Part shown: positions 52,393 through 61,583 of the stretch, in pieces
Position numbering within the stretch: the first letter of the stretch is position 1
Layout: each line of letters starts with the position of its first letter
From: Spiroplasma_E sp902809815
GTDB taxonomy: Bacteria; Bacillota_I; Bacilli_A; Mycoplasmatales; VBWQ01
Direction of reading: 5' to 3'
Length of the DNA: 64,000 nucleotides
Assembly (NCBI RefSeq): GCF_964030925.1
Contig: NZ_OZ034992.1
Location: 806,001 to 870,000 of the forward strand
Notes under the pieces: generated by a model
The model's input: the letters and a program-made list of their open reading frames with translations, nothing else
Database searches by the model: none
What the model was told of the DNA's origin: nothing
Translations under genes and position numbers: made by a program

Positions 52393-52767
52393 TTATAAAT
52401 AATTTTTCTTTTTATAATTAATTAAAAAATTTTCTTTATCATTTGTTTTATTATTAATAATTATTTGTTTATTGCCACCTGTATTAATTGTTTGTTTAAA
52501 TATTGGTTGTTCTTTAATCATTTTTTTAATAGTTTCTTCAATTTTTGAATTTTCTATATTATTTGTTTTAAATTTTAAATAATCATAAAATTCAGTTTTA
52601 ACTTGATATTTTTTAAATATATTAATCATTTCTTTTTCTTTAATTTCTTGATTAAGTTTATTTAACTTATTTTCTACTTCATTAACTTTATTTTCTATTT
52701 CTTGTTGAGCATTATTTTCATTTAAAGGTTCAGTTGTTTGTTGAACATTATTTTCATTTTCTAACAT
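52393..52767 (-). CDS. Scaffold protein candidate, copy 2
   Basis: 124 residues, one visible difference (NEVENK for NEAENK) from 27325-27699. Just before the capsid gene. Confidence 0.4.
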   Translation of the reverse strand: MLENENNVQQTTEPLNENNAQQEIENKVNEVENKLNKLNQEIKEKEMINIFKKYQVKTEFYDYLKFKTNNIENSKIEETIKKMIKEQPIFKQTINTGGNKQIIINNKTNDKENFLINYKKKNYL

Positions 52768-52784
52768 TTAACATTCTCCTAATC

Positions 52785-52970
52785 TTATCCCAATAATCAA
52801 TCTTTAACTAATTGTGGCATTTCACTTATTAATTTTTTATAATCATTAACTGCGTTTTCTAATGTATCAATATCAGAAAATTTAAAACAATTATCAATAT
52901 GTAAATCAAAATCTCTATCAATACTGATATCTTGTTTTCTATATTTTTCATTAAATTCAATTTTTGTCAT
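52785..52970 (-). CDS. Small acidic phage protein, copy 2
   Basis: 61 residues, homologue of 27122-27307, same neighbours and spacing. Confidence 0.45.
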
Positions 52971-52971
52971 A

Positions 52972-53157
52972 TTATTTTTCTCCTTTATTAATTTTTTCGT
53001 TTAATTTTGCTATTTTTTTTGATGTTTTAATTTTTTTATTTGCTCTAACATGTTTTGGAGTTGTGATAAATCTTTTTAATAAAACAATAATTTCTCTGCA
53101 AATTAATGTTCCAACACTTGTTCCAATAATTATTAATTCATGTAAAAATTCTTTCAT
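52972..53157 (-). CDS. Small membrane protein, copy 2
   Basis: 61 residues, one shorter than 26932-27120, with the difference in the basic tail (KKIKTSKKIAK). The hydrophobic helix is unchanged. Confidence 0.45.
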   Translation of the reverse strand: MKEFLHELIIIGTSVGTLICREIIVLLKRFITTPKHVRANKKIKTSKKIAKLNEKINKGEK

Positions 53158-53192
53158 TTGAATATTTTCCTTTCAATTTTTAATTTTTTTAA

Positions 53193-53351
53193 TTATTCAT
53201 CAAATTGCCCACCATTAATTCTTTCAATCATTGATTGTGAATTACTTATAATAGTTACTAATAAAGAAATTTCTTTATTTAATTGTTCCATCCTTTCTTT
53301 ATGTGTTTTTATTTCGTGATTATAATATTCAATTAATTTTTCTTTATTCAT
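53193..53351 (-). CDS. KLIEY…GQFDE micro-protein, copy 2
   Basis: 52 residues, homologue of 26738-26896 with AAGGAGGTGA ribosome binding site conserved. Confidence 0.45.
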   Translation of the reverse strand: MNKEKLIEYYNHEIKTHKERMEQLNKEISLLVTIISNSQSMIERINGGQFDE

Positions 53352-53367
53352 AAATTACTCACCTCCT

Positions 53368-54192
53368 TTATAAACTCATGTGATTATAATCTCAATTTAA
53401 TGAAGCATTATCGTGATTTAATGCTACTTTGCTCATATTATCACTACCGTATTGACTAGTTGTTTCACTATTAATTGTGAATCTATTATCATTTACTAAT
53501 CTTGCAGTTTCATCATTAAATGATGTTTTTTGCATTTCTTGAATATGATTTGTAGTTTCCATAGGTAGTAAATTATGGATTATTTCACTTGCACCAGCAA
53601 TAATAGTAGGTACTGCATAAGCATTATTAAAATCATTATTAATACCCATTGCAACACCACTTGAAATTAAACATCCACCAGTTGCCATATTACAAATTTT
53701 TCTTATTGCTTCAAATTTATTAGGTATTAACTCAGTTAATCCACTAATAAGATTTGAAATACCATAAGTATTTAATGAAATATAAGTATCTCAATCCATT
53801 AATGACTGATGTTCTTGTTTATTTAATAGTAATCATGGCGGACCTTCTGTTGTGGTTGTAGTAGTTATTGGAATTGGTGTTATTGGAATAATAGGATTAA
53901 TATTATTTTCTGTTCATTTACTATAATTTGCTAAACCAATTGTTCCTAATCCTAATGCTATTTTTTTAGAACTATTAATTAATTTAGTTTTAGTATTTGG
54001 TCTTTGATTTAAATTTCAAATATCTAAACCTAATTTTTTACCAAATAATAAACTATTAATTGAACCTAATATTGGATTAGCAATTACTTGACCATAATAA
54101 GCACTTGTACCAATCATTGCACAAATAGGACTTATACCAGTTCTAATTAATTTAGTTAAAGTATAATTTGATTGATTTTCTATATTTGGCAT
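53368..54192 (-). CDS. Phage membrane-associated protein, copy 2
   Basis: 274 residues, homologue of 25897-26721 with few substitutions. The ribosome binding site is AACGAG where copy 1 has AAGGAG, which should weaken translation. Confidence 0.5.
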
Positions 54193-54203
54193 TTTAATCT
54201 CGT

Positions 54204-54440
54204 TTAATTTTCTAATTTTTTAATTGTTACTTTAATTCAACCTTGATAAACATCATTATCACCAACTATTAATGCAACATTACTTTCGGGGTCAGAAACA
54301 ATTATGTGTTTTGATTTAACATTTGGGTATTGTCTTAAAATAATTGCTCTAATATCATTACTTGTATGAATTGCTTTTGGAAATGGTGATAATATTTCAA
54401 TTTCATCTTTATTTTCAAACAAAGTAGGTAATATTATCAT
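54204..54440 (-). CDS. 78-residue phage protein, copy 2
   Basis: Same protein as 25649-25885. Here it directly follows the small membrane gene (one-base overlap) because the micro-protein cassette is absent. Confidence 0.5.
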
Positions 54441-54601
54441 TAATTATTCTCCTTATTTTTAATTTGATTAGCAATTTCACTTAATATTCTTAATACTTTA
54501 TATTCTTTTTTTAATTCTTTAATAATAAATATTAAGAATATTATTAGTGTTATACTTGTTATTAATATTGGTAATATTAATAAAATTTTTCATAATATCA
54601 T
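54440..54601 (-). CDS. Small single-span membrane protein, copy 2
   Basis: 53 residues, homologue of 24399-24560, ending KENN instead of KENK at the cassette junction. Confidence 0.45.
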
Positions 54602-54604
54602 TTT

Positions 54605-54898
54605 TTACTCTTTTCATTTTTTAAATCATTTAACATTGATTGAACAAAATGCACGATTTATATTCATATTTCAATTATTAAAGATTTCACCAGTTACTAT
54701 AATTTCATCATTTTTGTTTAATAAAATACATCGTTTATAAAGTTTTGGGTTGTTAAAAATTAAAGTAACATAGTTTAAACCATTTCATTGACCTCGAACA
54801 CTATAATATAATTCTTTATTACCTTTTTCGTAATATTTTGCTTCAATAGTGTTACTTAGTTTTACTGTTAATTTGACATAATTTGCTTTATCTTTCAT
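54605..54898 (-). CDS. SSB-like OB-fold protein, copy 2
   Basis: 97 residues, homologue of 24102-24395. Conserved core strands; one visible change near the end (NRAFCSINVK). Confidence 0.45.
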
Positions 54899-54900
54899 TT

Positions 54901-55359
54901 TTATAATTTCCTTAAATAATTATCGAAAATTAATATTTTTTTATGATTTTTTAAATAATATTGAATATGCTTATAAGCATCTTGTTCATGTTTTGTTAAT
55001 TTTATATTTCCTTTATAATTTATTATTTTATTTTTAGGATAACTTGCGAAATAATCTCAGTTAAAAACATCTTGTACTAATACCATTAATGCTCCAATAA
55101 TTTTAGGAGTTGCTAATGGATTAGTTAATAATTGTTTTGAACTTAAAAAGAAATTTTCTACAATAACTAATATTTTTTTATCAATAAATTTTTCTTTAAT
55201 TAATTGAAATTTTTCTTTATACATATTTTTAGTTCATAAAACAGTTAATGTATTAAATGTTTCATTAAAAACAATATTATTAGTTTCATGTGAATATATA
55301 ACAATTCCATTATTACCAATTCCAACAGGATCAATCCCAATAATTAAGTCATATTGCAT
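54901..55359 (-). CDS. RuvC-like resolvase, copy 2
   Basis: 152 residues. Catalytic positions as in 23635-24099. The variable segment before NYKGNIKLTKHEQDA is different and two residues shorter. Confidence 0.6.
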
Positions 55360-55361
55360 TA

Positions 55362-55535
55362 TTAATCAAATTCTCGATTATTGATTTTTTTAATTAATGA
55401 ATAATATATTGCATCATTACTTGCACTTCTATATTCATCATTTTCAATTTTATTTTTTAAATATTTAATTAATTTTTCTTTATATTCATGAATAATTTCT
55501 TGGTCTTTATAAGAAAATAATTTTTCTTTATCCAT
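55362..55535 (-). CDS. KLIKY…REFD micro-protein (swapped module)
   Basis: 57 residues, MDKEKLFSYKDQEIIHEYKEKLIKYLKNKIE…INNREFD. It occupies the place of the Cys-containing gene 23423-23626 of copy 1, sharing only the MDKE start, and belongs to the KLIxY…xFD family. Confidence 0.45.
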   Translation of the reverse strand: MDKEKLFSYKDQEIIHEYKEKLIKYLKNKIENDEYRSASNDAIYYSLIKKINNREFD

Positions 55536-55698
55536 ATTTATACCTCCTATTTAACCTAATATTTAAAATGCAGTCATAACAAATCGCTTTACCATTTTTA
55601 TCTCTTAAAAAATATTTTCTTGTTTTTATATCATTAGTATTAAAGAATAAATAATCTAATTTATTTTGTTTACACGTTCAACAAAAATACTTTTTCAT
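55528..55698 (-). CDS. Small two-CxxC zinc-finger protein, copy 2
   Basis: 56 residues (MKKYFCWTCKQNKLDYLFF…CYDC). Its own ATG lies inside the end of the gene 55670-56188, which shows the ancestral arrangement that was deleted in copy 1. Confidence 0.5.
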
Positions 55699-56188
55699 TA
55701 TGAGTTGAAATTTCCTTAAAAGAAGTAATTATATAATTAATTGGTAAATCATTATGGTTATATGGATTATTTATTTTAAAACCTTTTCTGTTTTCTTCTC
55801 ACGTAATGTTATATTTAAAACAAGGATTAGTAATTTTAGTTTTGTTATCAGTTATTTCACCCATAAATCAACTATTATGCTGTTCATAAAATGTTAATGG
55901 TTCAAGTTTTATATCATTAAGATAATATTCTTTTGGAGCAGTTGGTTTATTAACAGTTATTTTTTGGTCTTTAATATATGGCTCTAATAATTTTATTAAT
56001 TCATTACCACTTAATTCTCTTTTAATATTTTCTAAATTAAAAACTCAATATGTATATTTATCATCAGCAATAAAACTATTATTTTTAACCATTCATTTTG
56101 GACATTGTAATTTATATTCACCATAATCAATAAGAATAGATTGTGGTCTATCTTTTACAATTTGTTCTTTTTTAAATTCTATTTGCAT
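55670..56188 (-). CDS. Early phage protein present only in copy 2
   Basis: 172 residues, MQIEFKKEQIVKDRPQSILIDYGEYKLQCPKWMVKNNSF…, Trp/Tyr-rich, with no motif I can name. Mixed alpha/beta with LSGNELIKLLEPYIKDQKI in the middle. It overlaps the zinc-finger gene by 29 bases. Copy 1 retains only its ATGCAAA. Confidence 0.5.
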
Positions 56189-56190
56189 AA

Positions 56191-56442
56191 TTAATCACTT
56201 CTACATCAATCACAAACATATCCAAATGGTTTTGTATAATCCAAATGTTCATCAATATCATAATCATCTTCAAATTTTCTAATATCATGTTGTTCTGCTT
56301 CTAATTCTGTTTTAAAGCGATAAAGCATTTGGATTTTGTCATCTTCATATAATTCATTACATTCAACACATCTTTTTCTTCTTTTTTTAATTTTTTTATC
56401 AATCTTTCTTAGTGCTTCATAATCAAGAATTTCTATTACCAT
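56191..56442 (-). CDS. Phage zinc-ribbon protein, copy 2
   Basis: 83 residues, homologue of 23003-23254 with small changes (LEAEQHDIRK, DEHLDYTKPFGYVCD). Same hairpin and AGGAAAGG upstream (about 56458-56491). Confidence 0.55.
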
Positions 56443-56709
56443 AATAATCCTTTCCTAATATGTTCTGTTGCTTCTAGCATAAAGAACATATATTTTGATT
56501 TTTAGGTTATTAATAATACTACTATTCGTTTTATTCATTCTAGTAATTCTGGGCTCAAAAATAAATTGTGAAATTTTAAAAAGAAATCGAGGCATTCGAT
56601 TCAATATTTATTTAATTTGTGTTAAACAAATTAATATTTTAATTGAACCGGCACCGCTCAATTTTTTTTACAAGTTTGAAATTTATTTTCTCGCCCAAAA
56701 AATTTTTCA

Positions 56710-56994
56710 AAAAAAATAAAAAATAAAACCAACACTTGCTCACTTGGTAGTGGCAAGGTTGGTTAAATAAAGAATAGAATTAATACAATAGGTCCCTACA
56801 ACAGGTATATATATACTAGTTTCCAATTCGCTCCCACCCCAAGAATTACCATTAAATGGTTAGTATATTTTATTAGGTATCACTCCACTTTTTATTTATA
56901 CATGCAAGTCCACATGTTCTAGCTACTATTTTTAACAACTGTGTTGTAGTTCACTTTTTTAGTTCCCTAACACGTGTTGATAATAGCGTTAAAG
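56710..56994 (-). ncRNA. Structured non-coding RNA candidate, copy 2
   Basis: Counterpart of 22450-22733 with the differences described there, mostly in loops, and an intact terminator stem. Upstream, a stretch of about 60 bases present in copy 1 (roughly 22384-22448, containing CTACT…AGTAG) is missing, so that stretch is not essential to the transcript or is an insertion. The segment 57000-57220 is the AT-rich left end with the conserved terminator at about 57024-57060. Confidence 0.5.
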
Positions 56995-57220
56995 ACGATT
57001 ATTAAAAATTTTAAAATTTTACAATTACAAAAAAAAGACAAGATTATTTCTTGTCTTTTTCCTTAATAACTTTGAGAATAATTTTTATTTTTTTTAAATG
57101 TATATTTTTTAAAATACGTCGAATATAAATTTAAATTTAAGGGTTAAAGAGAGTAATTTTATCTAATTTTCATTATTTTTCAAATAATTCATTTTTGGAA
57201 ATAAGTTACTAATATGATAA

Positions 57221-57250
57221 TAAATTATTTCGTAACTTTGACAACCGCCC
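57221..57250 (-). repeat. Outer terminal repeat of phage copy 2
   Basis: Read inward GGGCGGTTGTCAAAGTTACG, two substitutions from copy 1 in the first 14 bases. Confidence 0.7.
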
Positions 57251-57459
57251 AAATAAAAAAAAATATTAAAAATATTTTTTTAAAATTTAAATTTTTATCG
57301 AGTTAATATAAAAATATTATTAACAATTTTTTGTTTAAAATGTAAACTCATTTTTTAAACTATTTTTTCAAAAAATATTTATTTCTATATTCAATAACAC
57401 TAAATAGTTTTAAAACAATTTTATTGACAATTAATTAAATTTAATTACGGAATATGTCC
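57251..57459 (+). mobile_element. Fragment of IS5-type element C
   Basis: About 209 bp matching, in reverse, the first 209 bp of element B (outer end ATATGTCC at 57459). It is cut at the phage terminus, so phage copy 2 had inserted into this IS; the other half is gone. Confidence 0.75.
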
Positions 57460-57603
57460 TTAGAATCTTTTGGTTATGTATTTAATTGAGTATTTGCTGG
57501 TGACTCAATTATGACAAATTGACCGGTATTAATTCCAATATTTATGATGGTCTTAGTATTTATTAAAGAATTCATAGGACATATTATTCGTGGATTTAGA
57601 TAG
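57460..57603 (+). pseudogene. 3' end of a plectrovirus membrane gene
   Basis: Reads SFGYVFNWVFAGDSIMTNWPVLIPIFMMVLVFIKEFIGHIIRGFR with two UGA/Trp. One membrane segment. Truncated by the IS fragment. Fits the small membrane proteins upstream of the coat gene in SpV1-type viruses. Confidence 0.5.
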
Positions 57604-57637
57604 AAAAAATTAAATTTATTTTTAGGAGGTAATGGTT

Positions 57638-57898
57638 ATGATTAAATTATTTTTTGCAATAATTTTTGTTTTTCCTTTATTAGGTAAACTTTTACCTTCT
57701 TTAAATAATATTGTTCAAAATATTTTGCAAAGTTATATTACTGATTTTTCTGGTTTACATAATTTATCTTTGGTTATTAAAAGTTTTATTTTTGGTGATA
57801 GTTCACAACAAATAGTTTCAATGCCAGCACCATTGTTAGCAATTATTTTAGTGCTTTTTACTTTTTCATTAATTTTAAAATTATTAAAAATAATATAG
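57638..57898 (+). CDS. SpV1-like small membrane protein
   Basis: 86 residues with hydrophobic ends (KLFFAIIFVFPLLGKLL and PAPLLAIILVLFTFSLILKLLKII). TTAGGAGGT lies 7 bases before the ATG at 57638; an ATG at 57632 is too close to it. Order in a run of small membrane genes suggests a plectrovirus virion or assembly protein. Confidence 0.5.
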   Translation: MIKLFFAIIFVFPLLGKLLPSLNNIVQNILQSYITDFSGLHNLSLVIKSFIFGDSSQQIVSMPAPLLAIILVLFTFSLILKLLKII

Positions 57899-57910
57899 GA
57901 GTAGTTTATT

Positions 57911-58278
57911 ATGGGTGTTGCTTTTATTTCAAAAGTTTTAGAACTATTTGGACAAATTTTTATGAAATTTTGAAATTTGCCAATGGCAGATTTAGGTTTT
58001 AATTTGGGAACTTTTGTTGTTTTTATTCTTTTAATAAAGTTTGCTATGTCAGTTTTTTAAATATTGATATTCAACCAGTTTCTACATTGGGGACTGTAAA
58101 ACAAAGTTATAAAAATATTAAAGGTGGTTCAAAATTTGTTGGTAAAAAAATTGCTAAGGTTCATAGTAAACGTATTGATAAATTAAAAGAAAAAAATAAA
58201 AAACAAGGTAAGTTTAAAGGTGCTGCTGGTGGTAATAAATTTACTGGAACATCTAGTGGTTGAGGAGTTGGTAATTAA
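57911..58278 (+). pseudogene. Plectrovirus coat protein gene, frameshifted
   Basis: Three frames are needed. MGVAFISKVLELFGQIFMKFWNLPMADLGFNLGTF stops near 58031. A membrane segment FILLIKFAMSVF lies in a second frame. A basic Gly/Lys-rich tail (NIDIQPVSTLGTVKQSYK…GAAGGNKFTGTSSGWGVGN) lies in a third. One membrane helix followed by a DNA-binding basic tail is the layout of filamentous-phage coat proteins. Two indels in T-runs (near 58018 and 58055) make it non-functional. Confidence 0.5.
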
Positions 58279-58280
58279 TT

Positions 58281-58484
58281 ATGAGTGATTTTGTGAATAG
58301 TATATTGCATTTAATTTTTATATTTTCTAGTAATGATATTAGTATATTTTTAAATCAAACTAATATTACTGATGAAGTTTATATTTTGTTTAATTTGACT
58401 TTTTGGTTGGTATTGGGTGTATTTTTAATTTTATTTATCGTAGTATTAAATTTATTTTTAGGTCATTATTTGGATAGGTGTTAA
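58281..58484 (+). CDS. SpV1-like small membrane protein
   Basis: 67 residues with two membrane segments (ILHLIFIFSS and FWLVLGVFLILFIVVLNLFLG). Two bases after the coat frame. Confidence 0.45.
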   Translation: MSDFVNSILHLIFIFSSNDISIFLNQTNITDEVYILFNLTFWLVLGVFLILFIVVLNLFLGHYLDRC

Positions 58485-58486
58485 GT

Positions 58487-58678
58487 ATGAGTGTTTGAGA
58501 TATTTACAATAAAATACATCAATGTATAGTTGATTATTGAACTATGTTTATAGGAAATCCAGTTGACCAATTTACTACTATTTTATGAAATTTAGCAGTT
58601 TATGGTACACAGTTTTTTATTGGATTTATTATATTTTATGGTTTATGATGAGTTTTAAGATGTTTGTTTGGTAAATAA
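58487..58678 (+). CDS. SpV1-like small membrane protein
   Basis: 63 residues, five UGA/Trp codons, one clear membrane segment (YGTQFFIGFIIFYGLWWVL). Starts two bases after the previous stop and ends two before the next start, as in compact phage operons. Confidence 0.45.
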
Positions 58679-58680
58679 TT

Positions 58681-59733
58681 ATGTGATTTAAATTTGTTAA
58701 ATTATTTTTTGTTGTAAATACTTCTGTTCAAGCACCCACTAGTTTAATTGCTTCAAATGACCCTAATGTTGTTAATTATGATATTACAAAAGAAATGGTT
58801 AAACATGTTAAGTATCATAATTTTGATGATTGAGCAACAATACCATGAAATTCTGCTTATTTTGACATTGACCAACCGGATTTAAAAATAGTTAGTGGTG
58901 AATATATTGGTAATCAGGGTACTTATATATGTTCTTATTATAATGATACAGTTGGTGTTCCAAAACAACAGATAAATATGGGGTCTGGCGTTTATACTTT
59001 TAATAGAAAACAATTGGATGAATTTTCACGTATTATGTTTAATCATAATTATGTTTCAGAAAAGAATACTAATCATTTGAATTTTGTTAATAACGATAGG
59101 AGAGTTATAAATTTTCAAACACAGTTAAATTTTGAAATTGATAAACCTTTGAGTTTTTATATTCAATGATTTATGTTTTATTTTGAATATGAACGTTTTA
59201 AAACTTTTACTGCTAATTTTACTTTTAGTTTTTTAGATTATGTTGGTAATACAAAGTATGTTTTTAAAGGTAAAGTGGATAATGATATTTATCAACAAGA
59301 TTTATATAATTTTGTTACTTTGCCTATTTGTGTACCAAATTTAAAACATTTAACAGTATTTTTTGACGTTCACGGTGATTCATATTCTTATATGTCACCA
59401 CAGTTAAATCTTGGTCAAGTTAATATTTTTTCAAGTGAAAATATAACGCCAGTGCCACCAAATAGTCCTTTTAATCCCGAATATGAAAGACCAAGTTGAT
59501 ATGATGTCTTTGGACATTTACGTAATGCTTTTAGATGAGTACTTTATGGTGTTGTTGGTAAAGTTTTACCAGTTGAACCATTAAGACAATTTCTTTTTAC
59601 AACAGATAGTTTATTACGACATATTTTTTCAGATACGATTAGTACTGCTTTAAATGTTGATATTGTTAGTGGAATAGAAAATATTATACCTTTATGATTA
59701 TTTGTTAGAACAATTAGTTTAATTATAGGTTAG
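58681..59733 (+). CDS. Plectrovirus minor coat / adsorption protein
   Basis: 350 residues: a short hydrophobic N-terminus (MWFKFVKLFFVV), a long beta-rich exposed part (DDWATIPWNSAYFDIDQPDLK…SFLDYVGNTKYVFKG), and a C-terminal membrane anchor (IIPLWLFVRTISLIIG). N-signal plus C-anchor is the topology of pIII-type adsorption proteins, and the gene lies before the Zot-like gene as in filamentous phages. Frame intact. Confidence 0.6.
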
Positions 59734-59742
59734 GAGTTTATT

Positions 59743-60605
59743 ATGCCTTGATATGGTTATGTGTTATTAGTTATAGGTTTGATTATAATTGTTTATCCAA
59801 TTCTTATAACTATTCGTAATGTTAAAATTTTAAAACGAGTTGGTAGTTATATTATTTCAGCACCTCCAAGAACTGGTAAATCTGCCCTTGCTTGTTGTTT
59901 AGCACAAACTCATAAGAAACGAGTAGTTAGAGTCCTTTCCCTATTAAATTAAAAAATGGTTATTCTTATTTGGTTAATTATAACGATGTTTTTACTTTTA
60001 ATCAGTTAGCAAGTAATTATGCTTTTGAGGAACAAGATTTAATAATTTTAGATGAATTAGCATTAAAAATAAATTCTAATGATTTAGGAGTACAGTTTAA
60101 AAATCAACAAGAAAGTTTAGGGCAATTTTGTAAGTTAATAGGTCATATGTTTAATGGTACGATGTATTTGATTGAGCAACACCCTAATAGAATACCAGTA
60201 CAAGCAAGAGAAAAAGTAGAGTATGTTGTGCAAGTTAAACGTATGCGTTTTTTGGGCTTTGTTGTTATATTTAATCTTAATTTATATACTAATATTGAGG
60301 ATTATAATAAAGTAGTGTTTTCATCTCGTAGAACAAAGAAAATGATTAAAAAAGGTATAATGCCTCCGAGTTATAGCGGTGAAGCAATGGCTATGACTTT
60401 ATTTTTTCCTAGACATTGGTTGAAAAGGTATAATTCTAGGGCTTTACATTATGTGCATGAACTTAAAAGTGAATTATCACCTAAGAAATACCTTAAAGAA
60501 GCAAGTAGTATTGATATGACTTATAGTGATATTAAATCTGCTGGTTTGGATAAATTGGATAATATTTTTAAGAAGAAAGATAAACCTAAAAATAAAGATA
60601 AATAA
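59743..60605 (+). pseudogene. Zot-like (pI-type) assembly ATPase, frameshifted
   Basis: An N-terminal membrane helix (YVLLVIGLIIIVYPILI), Walker A APPRTGKSALA near residue 48, then a frame break near 59930-59950. The rest (60605 end) carries Walker B LIILDELA and IEQHPNRIP. With the break repaired it would be about 287 residues. Zot/pI proteins drive export of filamentous phages. The indel argues that this provirus is dead. Confidence 0.65.
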
Positions 60606-60610
60606 AAATG

Positions 60611-60680
60611 ATTATAGTCCCAGTGAACCTACTGGGACTATAATTTGGGTGAGCCACGTAGTGGCGAGGGACGAAGTCCC
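60611..60680 (+). other. Cluster of three perfect hairpins, plectrovirus intergenic region
   Basis: ATTATAGTCCCAGT / ACTGGGACTATAAT (14-bp stem, 6-base loop), then GCCAC-GTA-GTGGC (60653-60665), then GGGAC-GAA-GTCCC (60668-60680). These are far more GC-rich than the surroundings and follow the last phage gene. Such clusters hold replication origins and packaging signals in single-stranded DNA phages. The first stem may also terminate transcription. Confidence 0.6.
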
Positions 60681-60725
60681 TATAACTTGTTATGAACAAT
60701 ACCCAGTTTTATTTTATACAAAAAA

Positions 60726-60869
60726 GTAAGTAAAGGTGAAGCGACTACTGATCAAAAAATTGCTTTAGCAATATTAGGAATTATCTTTGGTGCTGCATTA
60801 GGTATTATTGGTGGTATTTTTATATTAGTTGATTTAAACAATGATGAAAATAAAATCCAAAGATATTAA
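60726..60869 (+). pseudogene. 3' end of a host membrane protein gene
   Basis: Open frame without start codon: VSKGEATTDQKIALAILGIIFGAALGIIGGIFILVDLNNDENKIQRY. Glycine-rich membrane helix, then a stop and a strong terminator. The 5' part is missing where the plectrovirus begins, so the virus probably truncated this gene. Confidence 0.45.
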
Positions 60870-60871
60870 TA

Positions 60872-60905
60872 AAAAAACATCATTAATTAATGATGTTTTT
60901 TATTT
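60872..60905 (+). terminator. Intrinsic terminator
   Basis: AAAAACATCATTA / TGATGTTTTTT with a T-run, directly after the truncated gene and before the frr promoter. Confidence 0.75.
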
Positions 60906-60923
60906 TTTTTAAATAGTTTTCCA

Positions 60924-60951
60924 TTGGTTTTAATAAAAATTATTATATAAT
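60924..60951 (+). promoter_or_regulatory. Promoter of frr operon
   Basis: TTGGTT (60924-60929) and TATAAT (60946-60951) with a 16-base spacer, 55 bases ahead of the frr start. Confidence 0.6.
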
Positions 60952-61006
60952 TTTTATAGTTTGATTTAAAAACAACTTAAAATTATTAACTAGGAGGAAA
61001 ACAAAT

Positions 61007-61549
61007 ATGGAAGTTATTATTTTAGAAGCCACAAATCTGATGAATGAAATAATTTTACGTTATAAAAATGAAATTAACAAAATTCGCACCGGAAGAGCTA
61101 ATCCTAATATCTTAGAAGGAATTAATGTTAGATGTTATGGTGGTGTTGATAGTTTAAGTAATATTGCCCAAGTTAAAGTAGCAGAAGCACATCAATTATT
61201 AATTAAACCATATGATCGTAGTTTAATTAAAGACATTACAGAAGCTGTTACAAAAGCTGATTTGAAATTACAAATTAAAAGCGAAGCAGAGAATATACGT
61301 TTAATTTTCCCACAATTAACAGAAGACGTTCGTAAAACTTTAGTTAAAGATTTGAGTAAAAAAACTGAAGAATATAAAGTTAAAATCCGTAATTGTCGAC
61401 GTGATGCTGTTCAAAATCTGAAAAAAATAAAATTACCAGAAGATCAAGAAAAGCATGCAGAAACTACAATTCAAGATTTAACTGATAGTAAAATTAAAGA
61501 ACTTGTATTAATAGAAAACAATAAAAAAGCCGATTTAATGAAAATTTAG
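61007..61549 (+). CDS. frr: Ribosome recycling factor
   Basis: Splits post-termination ribosomes with EF-G. 180 residues, standard length; KIRTGRANPNILEGI and VRKTLVKDLSKKTEEYKVKIRNCRRDA are family signatures. AGGAGG ribosome binding site. First gene of frr-cdsA-rseP, a common bacterial order; the usual upstream pyrH is not here, probably because of the phage insertions. Confidence 0.95.
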   Translation: MEVIILEATNLMNEIILRYKNEINKIRTGRANPNILEGINVRCYGGVDSLSNIAQVKVAEAHQLLIKPYDRSLIKDITEAVTKADLKLQIKSEAENIRLIFPQLTEDVRKTLVKDLSKKTEEYKVKIRNCRRDAVQNLKKIKLPEDQEKHAETTIQDLTDSKIKELVLIENNKKADLMKI

Positions 61550-61583
61550 CAATAAAGCAATAAATAGTTAGGGGTTAAATATT

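Larger units (their letters stand above)
40590..57250 (-). mobile_element. Transposable dsDNA phage, copy 2 (left part plus body)
   Basis: Same gene order as copy 1 in the opposite direction. Its outer terminus at 57250 reads GGGCGGTTGTCAAAG going inward, two bases different from copy 1. The other terminus is lost: the transposase is split by copy 1 and its distal part was removed by IS3 copy 3. The body contains IS3 copy 5 and IS5-type element B. It is a mosaic relative, not an exact duplicate. Confidence 0.75.
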
